The notes under the pieces were generated by a model. That model was not told the DNA's origin, searched no databases, and saw only the letters and a program-made list of their open reading frames with translations. Positions 10,319 through 20,024 of a stretch of 46,816 nt of DNA are shown in pieces. How positions within the stretch are numbered: the stretch's first letter is position 1; every line of letters begins with the position of its first letter. A program made the position numbers and the translations under genes. Location: assembly GCF_000422865.1 (NCBI RefSeq), contig NZ_AUGW01000027.1, forward strand, positions 1 to 46,816. The letters run 5' to 3'. Source of the DNA: Oceanospirillum maris DSM 6286 (lineage in GTDB: Bacteria > Pseudomonadota > Gammaproteobacteria > Pseudomonadales > Halomonadaceae).

Positions 10319-11992
10319 TTAAAAATGGTATTGAGCACTTGCCCATATACGCGGTTCTCCGCCTTTAGTGTCTGACTCAGGGGTACCACCTTTTGTTCGC
10401 CAGGCGGATACCATATTAAGTTGCCAGTTATTCAGGCTGGCTCTTAAACCAAGTCCTGCACCTGCGAGTGTGCGGTGGTTGTCTCCAGGCTCCCACGGTT
10501 GTGCGTTAGATTCCATGCTGCCAGCATCATAAAACAGATAGGGTTGCAGCTGCTTGTGCTGGTAGCGCAGTTCCAGCTGGCTAAGCCAGCCTCTGTCGCC
10601 AAAAGCTTCGCCCGAGGGGTAAGCACGCACTCCGTTGGGGCCGCCCAGGCTCATGCCTTCTGAAGAATCGAGATTGACATCACTCCATTGACCACTGATG
10701 TGGCCATATAAGCTCCAGTGGCGATTCAAGTGCTGCAGGCGAGCCAGCTCTAAGTTAAATTTGCTGAAACGGCCTTCAGTTTTAGCTGTAGTACGGTCAA
10801 TTGAGGATAGCGTTTGGTCAAGATTCAGTTTACCAGGGGTAAGACTGATGTTAGACCAGGTCAGGCCGCCACCGAAGAGTCTGTCACGATGGTCGAAACG
10901 CAGGCTGGCGGTAAGGCTGTCACTGGATTTTTGATTAGTGGCGTATAATTTAGATGGTCGATCTTCCAGACGCTTATGGTTAAAGGTAAGGTCTGCATAC
11001 AAGTTGGTGTTCTGCGAGCGAATCAGGGGATAGTCAACGCCCAGCGAGCCAATACGGGCTTTACCTTTAGCGCCCAGCTCTTCAAACTCCTCACCAAGCT
11101 GATAGTAGGTTTGAGTATAGCGAACATAAGCCTTGGCCCCGGTATTAGATATTGGCAGGCTGTAGCCGATGTTGCCATACCATAGCTCTTTAGTAAGCAT
11201 CATGGCCAAGTCCAGCTTATCCCCTAGTGTTGCCAGTCGATTAACAGATGCATTGACATGGGTACGCCAGGTTCCGGTATAACGGCCACCATGATTATCG
11301 ATGCCAATAGACGCTGTATATTTCTCAGTTTCATGGATATCAATCTCCAGATCACCGGCACCTACTGTTTTGCCCGGCATTAGAACAGGGTTGATGTCGA
11401 TTCCTGGCAGATCCCCCGCTAGGCCAATGACTCGCTCTAGGTCTTGCCCCTTAATGACCTCACCGGTAGCAATATTAGGGATGCGCGAGGGTATGCTCTG
11501 GGTCAGCTTGTCTGGGCCTATAAAGCGGATTTCACCAAACTTGCCTTCCACAATGGCAATTTCCAAATCTCCAGTTGCAATGGATTGCGGCGGAAGATAC
11601 GCCAGACCAAACGGATAGTCCTGATCATGGTAGAACTGAGTGATACGCTGTGCGAGATGTTGTAAAGACGACAGATCATGAGCTTTGCCGATAGCATCCT
11701 GAATGACGGCCTGTAGGGCTTGATCTGAGAGCACACTATTGCCTGAGAAATGAACACTTTCAACGATGACTGTTGGTCCGCCAGGCTTAACCGTTGGCTC
11801 TAAAGTCTGTTTTTTAATTTGCAGGGGAGGGGTATGCAAAGTGGGTTGGCTTGGCTGCCTTATTTCGTCGAGCACTTGACCTGAATCAGGCTGTGGGGTG
11901 GCTAGAGTAAGAGTGGATACTCCAAGCACACCGACCCCAATTATAAAAGATAGGAAAGGGGGATTATAAGTCTGGAGTCCGCATCTGTTCAT
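10319..11992 (-). CDS. TpsB-type outer-membrane transporter (ShlB/FhaC/HecB family)
   Basis: Outer-membrane pore of two-partner secretion (Omp85 superfamily), expected to export the adjacent TpsA proteins. From the ATG at 11992 it is 557 aa. It has a hydrophobic signal sequence (residues about 12-30), a POTRA_2-type domain (VIVESVHFSGNSVLSD onward, about 85-165), a second periplasmic part, and a C-terminal ShlB-type beta-barrel ending in an aromatic residue (SAQYHF). The L6-loop signature appears as GVRAYPSGEAFGDRGW. The frame is open further upstream to a TTG at 12202, but the ATG was chosen because it places a signal peptide at the N-terminus; its AGGA is rather far away (11 nt). Upstream lies a copy of the sequence block found before both tpsA genes. 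Gene order tpsB-tpsA-tpsA supports the assignment. Confidence 0.92.
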   Translation of the reverse strand: MNRCGLQTYNPPFLSFIIGVGVLGVSTLTLATPQPDSGQVLDEIRQPSQPTLHTPPLQIKKQTLEPTVKPGGPTVIVESVHFSGNSVLSDQALQAVIQDAIGKAHDLSSLQHLAQRITQFYHDQDYPFGLAYLPPQSIATGDLEIAIVEGKFGEIRFIGPDKLTQSIPSRIPNIATGEVIKGQDLERVIGLAGDLPGIDINPVLMPGKTVGAGDLEIDIHETEKYTASIGIDNHGGRYTGTWRTHVNASVNRLATLGDKLDLAMMLTKELWYGNIGYSLPISNTGAKAYVRYTQTYYQLGEEFEELGAKGKARIGSLGVDYPLIRSQNTNLYADLTFNHKRLEDRPSKLYATNQKSSDSLTASLRFDHRDRLFGGGLTWSNISLTPGKLNLDQTLSSIDRTTAKTEGRFSKFNLELARLQHLNRHWSLYGHISGQWSDVNLDSSEGMSLGGPNGVRAYPSGEAFGDRGWLSQLELRYQHKQLQPYLFYDAGSMESNAQPWEPGDNHRTLAGAGLGLRASLNNWQLNMVSAWRTKGGTPESDTKGGEPRIWASAQYHF

Positions 11993-12132
11993 GGTATGAC
12001 TATTCCTCAATATTTTACATAGTTCTAATATCAGGGCGGTGAAAACACGTGAGCTTTCCTTCGAATCGCAATAAATAGTCGGTGGATTGACTCTTGCTCC
12101 CTGACCAAAATGGTGGAAGCTTAGGCCGTAGG

Positions 12133-12151
12133 AGGTAACAGATGGGACACA
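12133..12151 (-). promoter_or_regulatory. Block shared by the tpsB and tpsA upstream regions
   Basis: On the minus strand this reads TGTGTCCCATCTGTTACCT, matching the tpsA blocks at 10280-10298 and 4715-4733 at 17 of 19 positions. In all three places the TTACC is followed 10 nt later by a hexamer in -10 position (TATACT before the tpsA genes, TAAGCT here). It lies about 140 bases upstream of the chosen tpsB start. The recurrence suggests a common regulator or promoter class for the locus; this is an inference from pattern alone. Confidence 0.4.
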
Positions 12152-12355
12152 AACTAAAAAGTATTCATTATTTGAATGGAAAATGAAGTTTAAGGCCCCC
12201 AAAAGCCATTAATTACCGAGAGGGTGATAAGGACAGCATCTGCTACCTTCGTGCGGCCAGTGCCAACCCTTATTGTATTGGGTTAAAATAGTCCTCTTTC
12301 TAATTTACTTTGCGCTGTTCTGCTAAAGATATAGCGGCAAAGGTATGGGGGCGTA

Positions 12356-14233
12356 ATGAATATTGAACAAAAAACTCATCAGGTTTTATTACTGCGCCGC
12401 CGTATTCTGTTAATTACGGTACTCGGCGTTCTTATTACCAGTGTTGTCGCTGGCCTCAGCACCGCTATTCCATTTTATATTTCTACTCGTACTAGCTTAG
12501 AAAAAACAGCATTTCTCAGTACTCAGGCACAGGCGAGTATTGTCGAAAATTTGTTGGATAAGTATCAAGATTTAGCACGTCAATTTACTAGTCGAACTGA
12601 AATTCGCAAGCGCTTAGAAATCTATGCTGCTGGAGAGATGTCGCTTGATGATCTCGTCGCTTTTACCCAGCCCCGTCTGGCAGATGCGGCATCTTTCTCT
12701 AGCGAAATTCTGGGTATGGTTCGCCTTGGCCCGAAAGGTGAAGTAGTCGCTCAACTCGGAAAAACACCTCCTATTCAGGATTTAAAGACGGATCTAAACC
12801 GCTGCAATGGTATTCGTTGTCAGTTCGTCCCGTTAGATGGCGCATTGGTTATACAGGTTAGTGCTCCATTATTGTCTAAAAATGGCATAAAAATTGGGCG
12901 TGATGTTATCTTCTTCAGCACCGATACTCTCACCAATATTCTTGCGGACCCTCTACGCATGGAGAGCCAGTTTCACGTTATTCTGACTCATCTTGAGTAC
13001 CGACTGATGGTCGAGGTAGATAAAGTAACGGGACACATATCGATTAAAAAATTGGATGATCAACTCGCAGAGTCTTTGCAATTACTGCAAAAAACAGGCG
13101 GTGGCGTGGCTTCTTCCGCACACGCTTGGGAGGATGATGTGCTGTTTTATGCTCCCGTGCATACTTCTGGTTGGGGGTTGGTTGCCGCTATTCCTGCTCA
13201 GGTTTTTTACTTTCCTGTTTGGCAACAGCTTTTATGGCCGTTAGCGGGTATTTTAACCATGATGTTACTGGCTATATTTGTGCTAGGCCGAGCATTGCAG
13301 CCACTCATTAACAGGCTAACAGACCAAGCCGAAGCACTTGAAGAGGTTGCGGCAGAGCTGCAACTAGCCGCTAGTGTTTTCGAAGGAACCCATGAAGCCA
13401 TTGCCGTTACCGATGACAGCCATCAACTGATCAAAATAAACAAAGCCTTCTGTAATATTACCGGCTTTGATGTGGAAGATACGCTAGGGAAAAAGCTAAT
13501 CGACTTTTTTTATCCCGATGAATCACAAGATGAATTACAAGAGCGTATCTGGGAGCCGTTACAGCGCTGTGGTGGCTGGCAGGGAGAGATCCGTTATCAG
13601 CGTAAGGTTGGCGAACCTTTGCCCGTTTTACAGAGCATTAGCCCAGTGTTAGATGAGCAAGGTGAACCACAAAGTTTTATTCATATTTTTAATGATATTT
13701 CTGAGCACAAAGCGATAGAAAAACAGATTCATCACTTGGCGCATTATGATCAACTGACAGATCTGCCTAATCGTGCGCTGTTAAATCAACGCCTAAGTTT
13801 GGCCTTAAAAAAGGTAACTCGTCATAAGCACTCATTGGCTATTTTGTTTATGGATTTAGATCACTTTAAAGAAGTGAACGACACTCTTGGGCACCCTGTT
13901 GGCGATTTACTCTTGCAAGCCGTTGCAAAACGGGTGGGAGAACGGCTACGGGAAGTAGACACTCTGGGGCGCTTGGGTGGTGATGAGTTTTTAGTCCTAT
14001 TAGAGCACTCAGTCAGCCGCGAGTCAGCGGCTCGGGTGGCGGATAAAATAATACAATCCCTAACAGAGCCTTTCATCTTGGAAGGGCACAAAATAAAAAT
14101 CGGCGTTTCTGTTGGTATCAGCCTTTACCCGGATGATGGCGACAATACCGATGATCTGGTTAAGCACGCAGATATCGCCATGTACCGCGCCAAAGAAAGA
14201 GGCCGGAATAACTACCAATATTTTTCACCTTAG
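12356..14233 (+). CDS. Membrane-bound PAS-GGDEF diguanylate cyclase
   Basis: Predicted to make cyclic di-GMP from two GTP at the inner membrane. The 625-aa protein has a TM helix at about 17-40, a periplasmic sensor region at about 41-290, a second TM at about 291-312, a PAS domain at about 337-455 (FEGTHEAIAVTDDSHQLIKI) and a GGDEF domain at about 459-625. The active-site motif GGDEF (541-545) is intact, and RxxD (REVD) lies five residues before it, so both catalysis and product inhibition at the I-site are predicted. There is no EAL domain. The gene is divergent from tpsB with about 360 bases between the two starts. Cyclic di-GMP commonly controls large adhesins, so a functional link with the tps locus is plausible but not shown. 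Confidence 0.92.
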   Translation: MNIEQKTHQVLLLRRRILLITVLGVLITSVVAGLSTAIPFYISTRTSLEKTAFLSTQAQASIVENLLDKYQDLARQFTSRTEIRKRLEIYAAGEMSLDDLVAFTQPRLADAASFSSEILGMVRLGPKGEVVAQLGKTPPIQDLKTDLNRCNGIRCQFVPLDGALVIQVSAPLLSKNGIKIGRDVIFFSTDTLTNILADPLRMESQFHVILTHLEYRLMVEVDKVTGHISIKKLDDQLAESLQLLQKTGGGVASSAHAWEDDVLFYAPVHTSGWGLVAAIPAQVFYFPVWQQLLWPLAGILTMMLLAIFVLGRALQPLINRLTDQAEALEEVAAELQLAASVFEGTHEAIAVTDDSHQLIKINKAFCNITGFDVEDTLGKKLIDFFYPDESQDELQERIWEPLQRCGGWQGEIRYQRKVGEPLPVLQSISPVLDEQGEPQSFIHIFNDISEHKAIEKQIHHLAHYDQLTDLPNRALLNQRLSLALKKVTRHKHSLAILFMDLDHFKEVNDTLGHPVGDLLLQAVAKRVGERLREVDTLGRLGGDEFLVLLEHSVSRESAARVADKIIQSLTEPFILEGHKIKIGVSVGISLYPDDGDNTDDLVKHADIAMYRAKERGRNNYQYFSP

Positions 14234-14364
14234 GCTTCGTTATCGTGGGAGATGCCGGATGACGCGCTAATCAATATCCGTGTGATTTCAGATGTTGTGT
14301 ATAGCGCTTATCCGGCCTACTTGTTGTGTTCTGACGTTTTTGATTCCGGAAGCCTATAAACCAA

Positions 14365-14395
14365 AAAGCCCCGACCTTTTCAGGATCGAGGCTTT
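14365..14395. terminator. Convergent terminator between the GGDEF gene and glcB
   Basis: AAAGCCCCGACC and GGATCGAGGCTTT form an imperfect hairpin (one mismatch, one bulge). Read on the minus strand, GGGGCTTTTTGG supplies the T tract and suits glcB, which stops at 14422. On the plus strand the tail is CTTTGTTTG, about 130 bases after the GGDEF gene. Confidence 0.65.
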
Positions 14396-14421
14396 GTTTG
14401 CTTTAAGCGTTTAACCGGCGT

Positions 14422-16593
14422 TTAAGCCTGTTGTGCTTTTAGCTTCAGGCGGCATTCATGCAGCAGGGGTTCGGTGTAACCACTTGGCTGCTTGGTGCCT
14501 TCAAACACCAGTTTGCAGGCGGCTTCGAAGGCGATGCCGTCGAAGTTGGGTGCCATTGGCGTGTAGGTTGGGTCGTTGGCGTTCTGACGATCGACAACAC
14601 CGGCCATGCGCTTCATGGTTTCCATCACCTGCTCTTCAGAGCAGATACCGTGATGCAGCCAGTTGGCGATATGTTGGCTGGAGATACGCAGGGTTGCGCG
14701 GTCTTCCATCAGACCAACATCGTTGATATCCGGTACTTTAGAGCAGCCTACGCCTTGATCAACCCAGCGTACTACGTAGCCGAGAATACCCTGTGCGTTG
14801 TTGTCTAGCTCTTGTTGAATCTCTTCTGCTGACCAGTTCGGGTTAGCTTCCACCGGAATGGTCAGAATGTCATCCAGATTAGCGCGGCCACGGACTTTGA
14901 TCTCTTGCTGGCGGGCAAAAACATCAACCTTGTGGTAGTGCAGGGCGTGCAGGGTGGCGGCTGTAGGCGACGGAACCCATGCGGTGTTAGCGCCGGACAT
15001 AGGGTGGCCGATTTTGGCTTCTAACATACCAGCCATTAGATCCGGCATGGCCCACATGCCTTTACCGATCTGAGCTTTACCACTTAGGCCACATTCCAGA
15101 CCAACATCCACGTTCCAGTTCTCATAGGCACCGATCCAAGGGGCGGCTTTCATTTCACCTTTGCGGATCATTGGGCCTGCTTCCATAGAGGTGTGGATCT
15201 CATCGCCGGTACGGTCGAGGAAGCCGGTGTTGATAAATACGGTACGGTCTTTTGCAGCGCGGATACACTCTTTCAGGTTTACCGTGGTGCGACGCTCTTC
15301 ATCCATGATGCCCATTTTCAGAGTGAAGCGCTCCAGACCCAGTGCGTCTTCGATGCGGCCAAACAGTTCGTTAGCAAAGGCCACTTCTTCCGGGCCGTGC
15401 ATCTTAGGCTTCACGATATACATGGAGCCGGTAGTGGTGTTGCTGAACTGGCCGTCACCTTTCAGGTCGTGCAGGGAAATCAGGGAGGTGCAAACACCGT
15501 CGAGAATACCTTCCGGTACTTCGTTGCCGTCTTTGTCCAGGATGGCGTTGTTGGTCATCAGGTGACCGACGTTACGCACAAACATTAAGCTGCGGCCTTT
15601 CAGTGCCATCGGTGAACCATCTTTACCGGTGTACTCGCGGTCACTGTTGATACGACGGGTAAAGGTTTTGCCGCCTTTGGTCACTTCTTCGGTCAGGTCG
15701 CCTTTCATCAGACCCAGCCAGTTGCGGTAGATGACCACTTTATCATCGGCATCTACAGCGGCTACGGAGTCTTCACAATCCATAATGGTGGTCAGAGCAG
15801 ACTCCATCACCACATCTTTAACACCTGCAGCATCATCTTTGCCGATCAGATGGGTGCGGTCGACCTGGATCTCAAAGTGCAGGCCGTTGTTGACCAGCAG
15901 TACAGACTCAGGAGCATTAGCGTCGCCATTGAAGCCAACAAACTGCTCCGCGTTAGCCAGACCGGTTTCAGAACCGTCTTTCAGGGTCACAACCAGTGCG
16001 CCATCTTTAACCGCGTACAGGGTCGCTTCGGTGTGATCTGAAGAGGCCAGCGGGGCTGCTTCATTCAGGAAGTTACGGGCAAATTCGATCACTTTTGCGC
16101 CACGAACAGGGTTATAGCTGCTGCCTTTTTCTGCGCCGTTCTCTTCAGAAATGGCATCGGTGCCGTACAACGCATCGTACAGGCTGCCCCAGCGGGCATT
16201 GGCTGCGTTCAATGCAAAACGTGCATTCATAACCGGAACCACCAGCTGAGGCCCGGCCATGGTTGCCATCTCTGGATCTACATTGGCGGTGTTGATTGTA
16301 AAATCATCGCCTTCAGGCAGCAGGTAGCCGATCTCACTGAGGAAGTCTTTGTAGGCGTTTAGGTCGAAGGCTTGGCCTTTACGGTCACGGTGCCATTGAT
16401 CGATCTGTGCTTGAATCTGTTCACGTTTTGCCAGCAGTTCACGGTTACGGGGCGCTAGATCATGGACGATAGCATCGAACTGTGCCCAAAACTGTGCGGC
16501 ATCGATATTTGTACCGGGAATGGCATCGTTATTGATAAAATCGTAAAGGGTTTTTGCAATATTTAGATTGCCGATCTGAACGCGTTCAGTCAT
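14422..16593 (-). CDS. glcB: Malate synthase G
   Basis: Condenses glyoxylate with acetyl-CoA to malate, serving the glyoxylate shunt or glycolate use in the cytoplasm. Its 723 aa equal the length of the E. coli enzyme. Family signatures are present along the whole chain: an N-terminal helical clasp region, [31 protein letters not shown] (active-site Arg region), [35 protein letters not shown] and [18 protein letters not shown] (catalytic Asp region). AGAGG lies about 9 nt before the ATG. The gene stands alone: it ends at a terminator shared with the GGDEF gene, and a 445-base noncoding gap lies upstream. No isocitrate lyase or glycolate oxidase gene is in the window. Confidence 0.97.
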   Translation of the reverse strand: MTERVQIGNLNIAKTLYDFINNDAIPGTNIDAAQFWAQFDAIVHDLAPRNRELLAKREQIQAQIDQWHRDRKGQAFDLNAYKDFLSEIGYLLPEGDDFTINTANVDPEMATMAGPQLVVPVMNARFALNAANARWGSLYDALYGTDAISEENGAEKGSSYNPVRGAKVIEFARNFLNEAAPLASSDHTEATLYAVKDGALVVTLKDGSETGLANAEQFVGFNGDANAPESVLLVNNGLHFEIQVDRTHLIGKDDAAGVKDVVMESALTTIMDCEDSVAAVDADDKVVIYRNWLGLMKGDLTEEVTKGGKTFTRRINSDREYTGKDGSPMALKGRSLMFVRNVGHLMTNNAILDKDGNEVPEGILDGVCTSLISLHDLKGDGQFSNTTTGSMYIVKPKMHGPEEVAFANELFGRIEDALGLERFTLKMGIMDEERRTTVNLKECIRAAKDRTVFINTGFLDRTGDEIHTSMEAGPMIRKGEMKAAPWIGAYENWNVDVGLECGLSGKAQIGKGMWAMPDLMAGMLEAKIGHPMSGANTAWVPSPTAATLHALHYHKVDVFARQQEIKVRGRANLDDILTIPVEANPNWSAEEIQQELDNNAQGILGYVVRWVDQGVGCSKVPDINDVGLMEDRATLRISSQHIANWLHHGICSEEQVMETMKRMAGVVDRQNANDPTYTPMAPNFDGIAFEAACKLVFEGTKQPSGYTEPLLHECRLKLKAQQA

Positions 16594-17038
16594 GGAGAGT
16601 GCCTCTAATGTTGTGCTTTTAAGTTGTGCCTTTAATAGGGTGCTAATAGATTGTTGTCATTAGCTTAGAGCGATACTTAATCCCATGTGCCGTGGTTTTA
16701 AGCGCCCTGACCCTGTTTTTTTATCAGGCGTTTTCTCATTACCTGTTAAGTTTTGCCTCTGCTTTCTGATGTGCCGTCGTCCAGCCAGAGTGCCGCTGTA
16801 TGATCCAAGATCATACGGGTGTTTGTAAAGATACCTGAAATGAAGTCAATTTGTCCCTAGATGTACGCCTAATGAATAATGCCAACGCGACGGCTAGGTC
16901 ACAAATTTAGCAAAAATGGTTTTCTGAGGTAGGATGCCTGCACCGTTTTTTGGCAGGGTATCCCTTTATTTGAATGGTACTCCTATTTAATAGCGGCAAA
17001 TTAATAGCGGCAAAACTCAATAGGATTGACCTCTTATT
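16594..17038. other. 445-base intergenic region between divergent glcB and hydrolase genes
   Basis: No plausible gene is seen. It must hold the promoters of both flanking divergent genes. A weak inverted repeat around a T run (about 16704-16731: CGCCCTGA and TCAGGCG) does not look like a normal terminator. I could not assign promoters or operators with confidence. Confidence 0.4.
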
Positions 17039-18019
17039 ATGACGAATATGATTGATCCTTTTAACGCTCGGCAACTTCGTGAAACCCTGTTGGCAAAACG
17101 GCCAATGGATGCCGTGGCGATTGATCGCATTAAGCAAACGTATCGTGATTTTTATAACCTGAGCTGGTTGCCATTTGATGAGCATCGCTGGGGATGTGTG
17201 CGCTCTGATGACTACGAAGTGGTTTACCAAACATTCATCCCCCGCCTTGGTCACAAGGATGATATTAATAATGACAAAGCCGCGGGAGGGTGTTTTTACC
17301 TGCTGCACGGCTATTACGATCATGTGGGACTGTACGCTCACCTGATCCACTTTCTGTTGAGTGAAGGCTATGAAGTGGTGGCGATTGATCTGCCAGGACA
17401 TGGTTTATCATCAGGTCCAAGGGCTTCGATTATCTCCTTTGATGAGTACAGTCGAGCACTTTGGCAGGTGATGCAGTTAACCGCGCAGCAGCGGGCCAAG
17501 CCATTAAACTTAATCGGTCAAAGTACAGGCGGTGCTGTGGTTATTGACTGGCTGTTACGCAGTCCGTTTAAGACGGAGTTTGCTATTGATAAAGCGGTAC
17601 TGTTAGCCCCCTTGGTGAAACCTTGGAACTGGACACAAGGGTTGCTCAGTTTCTATTTATTGTCGCCGTTTACCCGACGGCTGAAGCGCCGTTATTCACG
17701 CAATAGCCATAATGATAACTTTTTGCGTTTTCTGCAGGATGACCCTCTGCAACCAAGGTATTTGGCCGTGGATTGGGTGCGGGCATTGTCCCGTTGGATA
17801 CCTGCGATAGAAGCTGCAGACCCTGTTGTCGCAGACTGCCTTATTATTCAAGGTGAAGAAGATCGTACCGTTGATTGGCCGATTAATTTGGATATTCTTC
17901 AGGAGAAGTTTCCTGATGCCGAAATACATCGCTATCCGATTGCCCGTCATCATCTGGTGAACGAGCGGGCCGATATTAGAGAGCAATGGATGGCCGCGCT
18001 AAGGCGTTATTTAACGTAG
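17039..18019 (+). CDS. Alpha/beta hydrolase, serine aminopeptidase S33 / lysophospholipase-like
   Basis: A 326-aa alpha/beta-hydrolase-fold protein of the Hydrolase_4 (monoacylglycerol lipase / PldB-like) type. The N-terminal part leads into YLLHGYYDHVGLYAHL (oxyanion region) and AIDLPGHGLSSGPR. The nucleophile elbow is GQSTGG (Ser near 162), the acid lies in GEEDRTVDW (about 272-276) and the base is in RHHLVNE (about 303-306). The catalytic triad is therefore complete. There is no signal peptide, so it is probably cytoplasmic. No clear Shine-Dalgarno lies before the ATG. It is followed by a lipoprotein gene 139 bases later. The substrate cannot be told; a lipid or short ester is the family expectation. 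Confidence 0.85.
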   Translation: MTNMIDPFNARQLRETLLAKRPMDAVAIDRIKQTYRDFYNLSWLPFDEHRWGCVRSDDYEVVYQTFIPRLGHKDDINNDKAAGGCFYLLHGYYDHVGLYAHLIHFLLSEGYEVVAIDLPGHGLSSGPRASIISFDEYSRALWQVMQLTAQQRAKPLNLIGQSTGGAVVIDWLLRSPFKTEFAIDKAVLLAPLVKPWNWTQGLLSFYLLSPFTRRLKRRYSRNSHNDNFLRFLQDDPLQPRYLAVDWVRALSRWIPAIEAADPVVADCLIIQGEEDRTVDWPINLDILQEKFPDAEIHRYPIARHHLVNERADIREQWMAALRRYLT

Positions 18020-18158
18020 GCTGTTTGAAGTGAAATAGCCCGTTGGCGTTTTACCGAATCAAAACAGATAAATAGTTTTTCTTGTGCTGGAAGCAGGCTA
18101 GACTACGGCTCTTAGAAATGGCGGTGGGCACAGGTGTGCTAACAAAGGGATCTTAGCC

Positions 18159-19955
18159 TTGTTCAGATGGTTTGCGATAACATTTAAATACCAAGCTTTG
18201 GCAACATGGATCTCTATTGGTTTACTGCTAAGTGTTTTGTCTGGCTGTAGCACCTATGGCGATAGTGTTCAGGCCGTATTGGATGATGTTCGGGCGCAGG
18301 ATTATGCCCGTGCTGATAAGGTTGCTGATGATAGCCTATCGCCGATTGGCCGTGACCGCTTACTCTACTTCTTAGAACGGGGCATGATCGCCCATCTTGA
18401 TCATCGTTATCAGGACAGCAATGCTCTGCTGGAGCAAGCCTATCTTATCTCCGAATCGCTATACCGCACCAGTGCGACAGATTGGCTTGCCTCCGCGATG
18501 ACCCACCCCGGTAATGCCTCCTATAAGGGGCAGCTCTATGAGCGTATCTATCTGCATTACACCAAGATGCTGAACTATTTGCTGCTGGCGCAGCAGCAGG
18601 TTAGAGGGCAGCGACAGGAGCAGCTTTTGGATAGTGCTCGGGTTGAAAACCGTCGTATTCAGATTTTATTGGATGAAAATGTCTTTAAAACTGGGGATTA
18701 CGAGCAAGCGAAAACAAAAGAAGAAAAACTCTTCAGTAAGATCTCCCAGGTATTTCGTCGCTTAAATGGTGATCCCGTGGATGTAGAAAAGCTTAAGTTT
18801 CGTGATCAAGCTTTCTCCCATTACGTCATGGGTGCCTTGTATGAGCAATACGGAGAGCTAGATAATGCCCGCGTAAGCTATCAGCGTTCTGCCACGTTGT
18901 ACGAGGACGGTTATGCCAAGCAGTACAATCTTGATCATGACATGGTTAAGCAAGCATGGAGTGATACCATCCGCGTGATGCAAAAAGCCGGTGGTTATAA
19001 TGGTCGTTGGCAGCAACTGGTAAAAACGAAAGGGCTAGATAGCACTGGGACATCAAAAAATAGCATTGCAGATAAAAAGCGCTATCTCTATCAGCCAGAA
19101 AAAGCAGAACTACTGATTTTGCAGCATGTTGATTTGTCACCTCAGCGTAAGGTGCTCAATATGCAATTGATGATTAACAGCGACAGCCGTCAATTGGTGA
19201 TACGCCCTGTGCCTATTGGTACTCGGCAAGAGCAGCGAGAGCAGATGGCTTGGTTTTATATACTTTACGCGGATAAAGGTCTTTATAACATCGTGCGAGA
19301 CTTTTCTGATGGCTCCATTCTCAATAGCGAAGGGGTGCTTTTTAATAGTCGAGCGACCACGTTGCAACCGGTTTGGTCTTTAGTAAGGGATACCGGACTC
19401 GATGTTATTTTAGGCAATGGCGGCGTGCGAATCGCTGTGCCCTATTACCCGATCCCCTACGCGCCCTTAATATCTGCAAATGTTAGTGTTAAGGGCGCTG
19501 TAGATGGTGACAAGGGAGTGGTAGAGCGTAAGAAGGTTATGATCAAAGCGGATTCTGTTGCCATGCTAGGTTTGCTACAGCAAGTGATTGCGGCCCAAGG
19601 CGATCTTAATAGCGCTATGGCCCGAGAAGCATTACGCAATATGGTAACTCAGGAAGCCGTCAAAGATATGGGCGCTTTGGGTATGCTTGGTGGTAAATTG
19701 CTGACCGCAAGTACCACCAATGCGGATACCCGTAATTGGTTGCTGTTACCGCATCATATTCGGGTACAGCGTTTACAGTTAGAACCAGGACAGCACAAAA
19801 TAACCCTAACCAGTCGCTCTACAAAAGGGCAGACGATTAAACAAGATTATGATGTTGACCTTAAAGCTGGGGAGTTAGAAATTTTAGCCCTGCGCACTTT
19901 CGTTCCAACCGATGCTTCAGCAAATAATCTTTCTGCAAGCAAGGTTACTCAATAA
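18159..19955 (+). CDS. COG3014-like lipoprotein, first gene of a lipoprotein triad
   Basis: A 598-aa protein with a charged N-terminus, a hydrophobic segment and a lipobox LSGC near residue 29, so it is a predicted lipoprotein. The early part (about 35-280) is helical with tetratricopeptide-like spacing (DYARADKVADDSL, LEQAYLISESLYR, ARVSYQRSATLYEDG). The later part is beta-rich and ends in a Ser/Ala-rich tail. The start is TTG at 18159, with AAGGGA 8 nt upstream. It is followed by an LpoB-like lipoprotein (20025) and an LPP20-like lipoprotein (20697). This trio recurs together in marine gammaproteobacteria as far as I recall. Its role is not established; the neighbourhood suggests cell-envelope or peptidoglycan-synthase support. 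Confidence 0.8.
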   Translation: MFRWFAITFKYQALATWISIGLLLSVLSGCSTYGDSVQAVLDDVRAQDYARADKVADDSLSPIGRDRLLYFLERGMIAHLDHRYQDSNALLEQAYLISESLYRTSATDWLASAMTHPGNASYKGQLYERIYLHYTKMLNYLLLAQQQVRGQRQEQLLDSARVENRRIQILLDENVFKTGDYEQAKTKEEKLFSKISQVFRRLNGDPVDVEKLKFRDQAFSHYVMGALYEQYGELDNARVSYQRSATLYEDGYAKQYNLDHDMVKQAWSDTIRVMQKAGGYNGRWQQLVKTKGLDSTGTSKNSIADKKRYLYQPEKAELLILQHVDLSPQRKVLNMQLMINSDSRQLVIRPVPIGTRQEQREQMAWFYILYADKGLYNIVRDFSDGSILNSEGVLFNSRATTLQPVWSLVRDTGLDVILGNGGVRIAVPYYPIPYAPLISANVSVKGAVDGDKGVVERKKVMIKADSVAMLGLLQQVIAAQGDLNSAMAREALRNMVTQEAVKDMGALGMLGGKLLTASTTNADTRNWLLLPHHIRVQRLQLEPGQHKITLTSRSTKGQTIKQDYDVDLKAGELEILALRTFVPTDASANNLSASKVTQ

Positions 19956-20024
19956 CTTAATGCTGTATGTTTATACATTCAATCGAATAGAGAATAGATA
20001 GATCCAATCTCAAGGAGAAAACCA

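Noticed and set aside
16704-16731. A terminator upstream of glcB
   Set aside because: The stem is imperfect and the T run sits inside the loop instead of after the stem.
16907-17401. A 164-codon minus-strand frame overlapping the alpha/beta hydrolase gene
   Set aside because: It is antisense to a clearly coding region with an intact catalytic triad, has no family resemblance and no ribosome site.
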